A DNA stretch of 64,000 nucleotides from positions 241,958 through 305,957 of the forward strand of contig NZ_WEGK01000011.1 of NCBI RefSeq assembly GCF_009604405.1, given 5' to 3'. Within the stretch, counting starts at the first letter, position 1, and every line of letters begins with the position of its first letter. The DNA is from Nocardia macrotermitis (GTDB lineage Bacteria; Actinomycetota; Actinomycetes; Mycobacteriales; Mycobacteriaceae). The position numbers were made by a program, and so were the translations under genes. Below the pieces are notes generated by a model that was not told the origin of the DNA, did not search any database, and saw only the letters and a program-made list of their open reading frames with translations. Shown here in pieces: positions 62,871 through 64,000 of this stretch.

Positions 62871-64000
62871 ATGGTGCCCGCCGAGCCCGCCTCCGATGCG
62901 GCGGGTGTGGGCAGACGACGAGGCAAACGCAAGGAGGCGGCCGCGAACGACGCGGTCGTCTCCTTTCCCGTCGCCCGGGTGCTGCCGATGCTGGAACCGG
63001 CCCACCTCGATCGCGACTTCGACTATCTCGTTCCGCCCGAGCTGGACGAACTCGCACAACCGGGTGTGCGTGTGCGCGTACGTTTCTCGGGCCGCCTCAT
63101 CGACGGCTACCTCCTGGAGCGCCTCGAACGCTCCGACCACACCGGCACCCTCATGCGCCTGGAACGGGTCGTCTCCGGTGAACGCGTCCTCACCCCGGAA
63201 ATCCTCCGCCTGATCACTGCCGTCGCCGCCCGCTACGCAGGCACCCGCGCGGACGTCCTGCGCCTGGCGATTCCGCCACGTCACGCGAGAACCGAAGCGG
63301 GCCCGGCACGCCCGAAAAAAGGCAGTGCCACAGCGGAATCCGAACCGGACCCCACCGTCGAAACCACCGTCGCCGCCGATCCCGCGGTAGCACTCGACAT
63401 CTCCGGCCCCACCGAGGGCACGGGCGTGAGTGCCGCATCCGCACGTCGAGAGTCGACGGATCAGGCGGAACAGTCCGCGCGTGTGGACAGGGGCATGGTC
63501 GCGGAATCCGAACATGAGGTTTGTGAAGCGGGGACGAGGCTGGATCCGCTCGCCGATGCCGATGCCGATGCCGATGCCGATGCCGATGCCGATGCCGATG
63601 GCGGTGCCGATGGCGGTGCCGATGGCGGTGCCGATGGCGGTGCCGATGGCGGTGCCGATGGCGGTGCCGATGGCGGTGCCGATGGCGGTGCCGATGGCGG
63701 TACCGGTGCTGGTGCCGATGGCGGTGCTGGTGCCGATGGCGGTGCTGGTGCCGATGGCGGTGCTGGTGCCGGTGCCGGTGCCGATGGTACTGCCGGTGCT
63801 GGTGCCGATGCCGATGGCAGTGCTGGTGCTGATGGCGGTGTTCGTGGCGATGGTTACGGTGGTGGTGATGGGGACGAGCGCGTCGTCGGTGGCCGGTCCG
63901 CGCGACTCGTCGGCCACACCGTCCTCCTGACTTCGGCTTTCGCGCACGGTCGCCGGTTTCGGCGTACTGCCGCATCTCGACGGTATCGGTGCGGCCCGCG
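62871..64000 (+). CDS. priA: Primosomal protein N' (PriA), N-terminal part with long repeat insertion (runs off window)
   Basis: The frame opens at ATG 62871 and stays open for 376 codons to the end of the window. Residues 30-140 are the PriA 3'-DNA-binding and winged-helix region: FPVARVLPMLEPAHLDRDFDYLVPPELDE, PGVRVRVRFSGRLIDGYLLER, LRLITAVAARYAGTRADVLRLAIPPRH. At about residue 141 conservation ends and an acidic linker begins; from codon 228 it becomes (Ala-Asp)x8, then (Gly-Gly-Ala-Asp)x8 and variants up to about residue 326. The helicase domain has not begun by base 64000. In actinobacterial PriA the helicase motifs are usually degenerate. Follows metK as in M. tuberculosis. Confidence 0.85.
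   Translation, partial: MVPAEPASDAAGVGRRRGKRKEAAANDAVVSFPVARVLPMLEPAHLDRDFDYLVPPELDELAQPGVRVRVRFSGRLIDGYLLERLERSDHTGTLMRLERVVSGERVLTPEILRLITAVAARYAGTRADVLRLAIPPRHARTEAGPARPKKGSATAESEPDPTVETTVAADPAVALDISGPTEGTGVSAASARRESTDQAEQSARVDRGMVAESEHEVCEAGTRLDPLADADADADADADADADGGADGGADGGADGGADGGADGGADGGADGGADGGTGAGADGGAGADGGAGADGGAGAGAGADGTAGAGADADGSAGADGGVRGDGYGGGDGDERVVGGRSARLVGHTVLLTSAFAHGRRFRRTAASRRYRCGP
63552..63848 (+). repeat. In-frame coding minisatellite in priA
   Basis: GCCGAT x8 (63552-63599) is followed by GGCGGTGCCGAT x8 with perfect identity (63600-63695), then shuffled variants with GGTGCTGGTGCC words to about 63848. Both unit lengths (6 and 12 bp) are multiples of three, so copy-number change keeps the frame. 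Confidence 0.9.

Noticed and set aside
63430..63930. Frame with a Met-Pro run opposite or beside the PriA repeat, and a His-Arg run on the other strand (63214-63975)
   Set aside because: Both are alternate-frame translations of the GCCGAT/GGCGGTGCCGAT repeat; the PriA frame is continuous with its N-terminal domain.

Overview
The window is a GC-rich actinobacterial chromosome segment, most likely from Nocardia or a close relative in Mycobacteriales. The evidence is gene content and order: blocks that I recognise from the M. tuberculosis map are present. These are the Rv2578c-type radical SAM gene, korAB (Rv2455c/Rv2454c), a Rv2575-type metallopeptidase next to aspS, a Rv2560-type Pro/Gly-rich membrane protein, rarA, alaS-ruvX-mltG-aroE, aroC-aroK-aroB, pepQ-efp-nusB, and pyrR-pyrB-pyrC-(Rv1382-like)-carA-carB-pyrF-mihF-gmk-rpoZ-coaBC-metK-priA. 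Many GTG starts, ATGA stop/start overlaps, KstR-like operators and mycobacterial-type LexA boxes agree with this. No tRNA, rRNA, insertion sequence or CRISPR array is visible.

Layout. 1-4.95 kb: the start of an F420-dependent (LLM class) oxidoreductase, a two-gene type VII secretion substrate pair, an extended SDR behind two KstR-like boxes, and an SOS-controlled radical SAM gene. 5.2-15.6 kb: korAB, a small secreted protein, a YpfJ-type metallopeptidase, aspS, two integral membrane proteins and an aminoglycoside-phosphotransferase-fold kinase. 15.7-17.3 kb: a TauD-type dioxygenase divergent from its probable TetR regulator, with two operators. 17.5-32.5 kb: rarA, then alaS-ruvX-mltG-aroE; a convergent aroC-aroK-aroB operon whose AroK carries a disordered tail of about 265 residues; then pepQ-efp-nusB.

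32.6-48.6 kb is an accessory stretch between two conserved blocks. It holds an ArsB-type permease, a WD40 relic, three further TetR-family regulators (two divergent from oxidoreductases, one divergent from an alpha/beta hydrolase), a small secreted peptide, a bacterial serpin, a GXWXG/DUF4334 protein, a membrane protein with a C-terminal helix-turn-helix that resembles conjugation-associated proteins, a small alarmone-hydrolase-like HD protein, an SOS-controlled AlkB-like dioxygenase, and an HxlR/amidohydrolase pair. 48.9-58.3 kb is the pyrimidine operon, with a recognisable PyrR-binding leader and a strong terminator. 58.8-64 kb holds mihF, gmk, rpoZ, coaBC, metK and the beginning of priA, whose N-terminal part is interrupted by a long in-frame Asp-Ala/Gly-Gly-Ala-Asp repeat.

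How it fits together. Most conserved genes serve translation (aspS, alaS, efp), chorismate and UMP synthesis, peptidoglycan processing and replication repair. The signals most worth checking are regulatory (paired operators, two LexA boxes, KstR-like boxes, and a series of promoters with a TANNNT element 6-8 nt before the start codon that implies leaderless mRNAs) and structural (the AroK tail, the PriA coding minisatellite, the 78-bp tandem duplication before alaS, the serpin, and the inverted aro block lacking aroQ). No complete novel defence or biosynthetic system can be claimed from this window.
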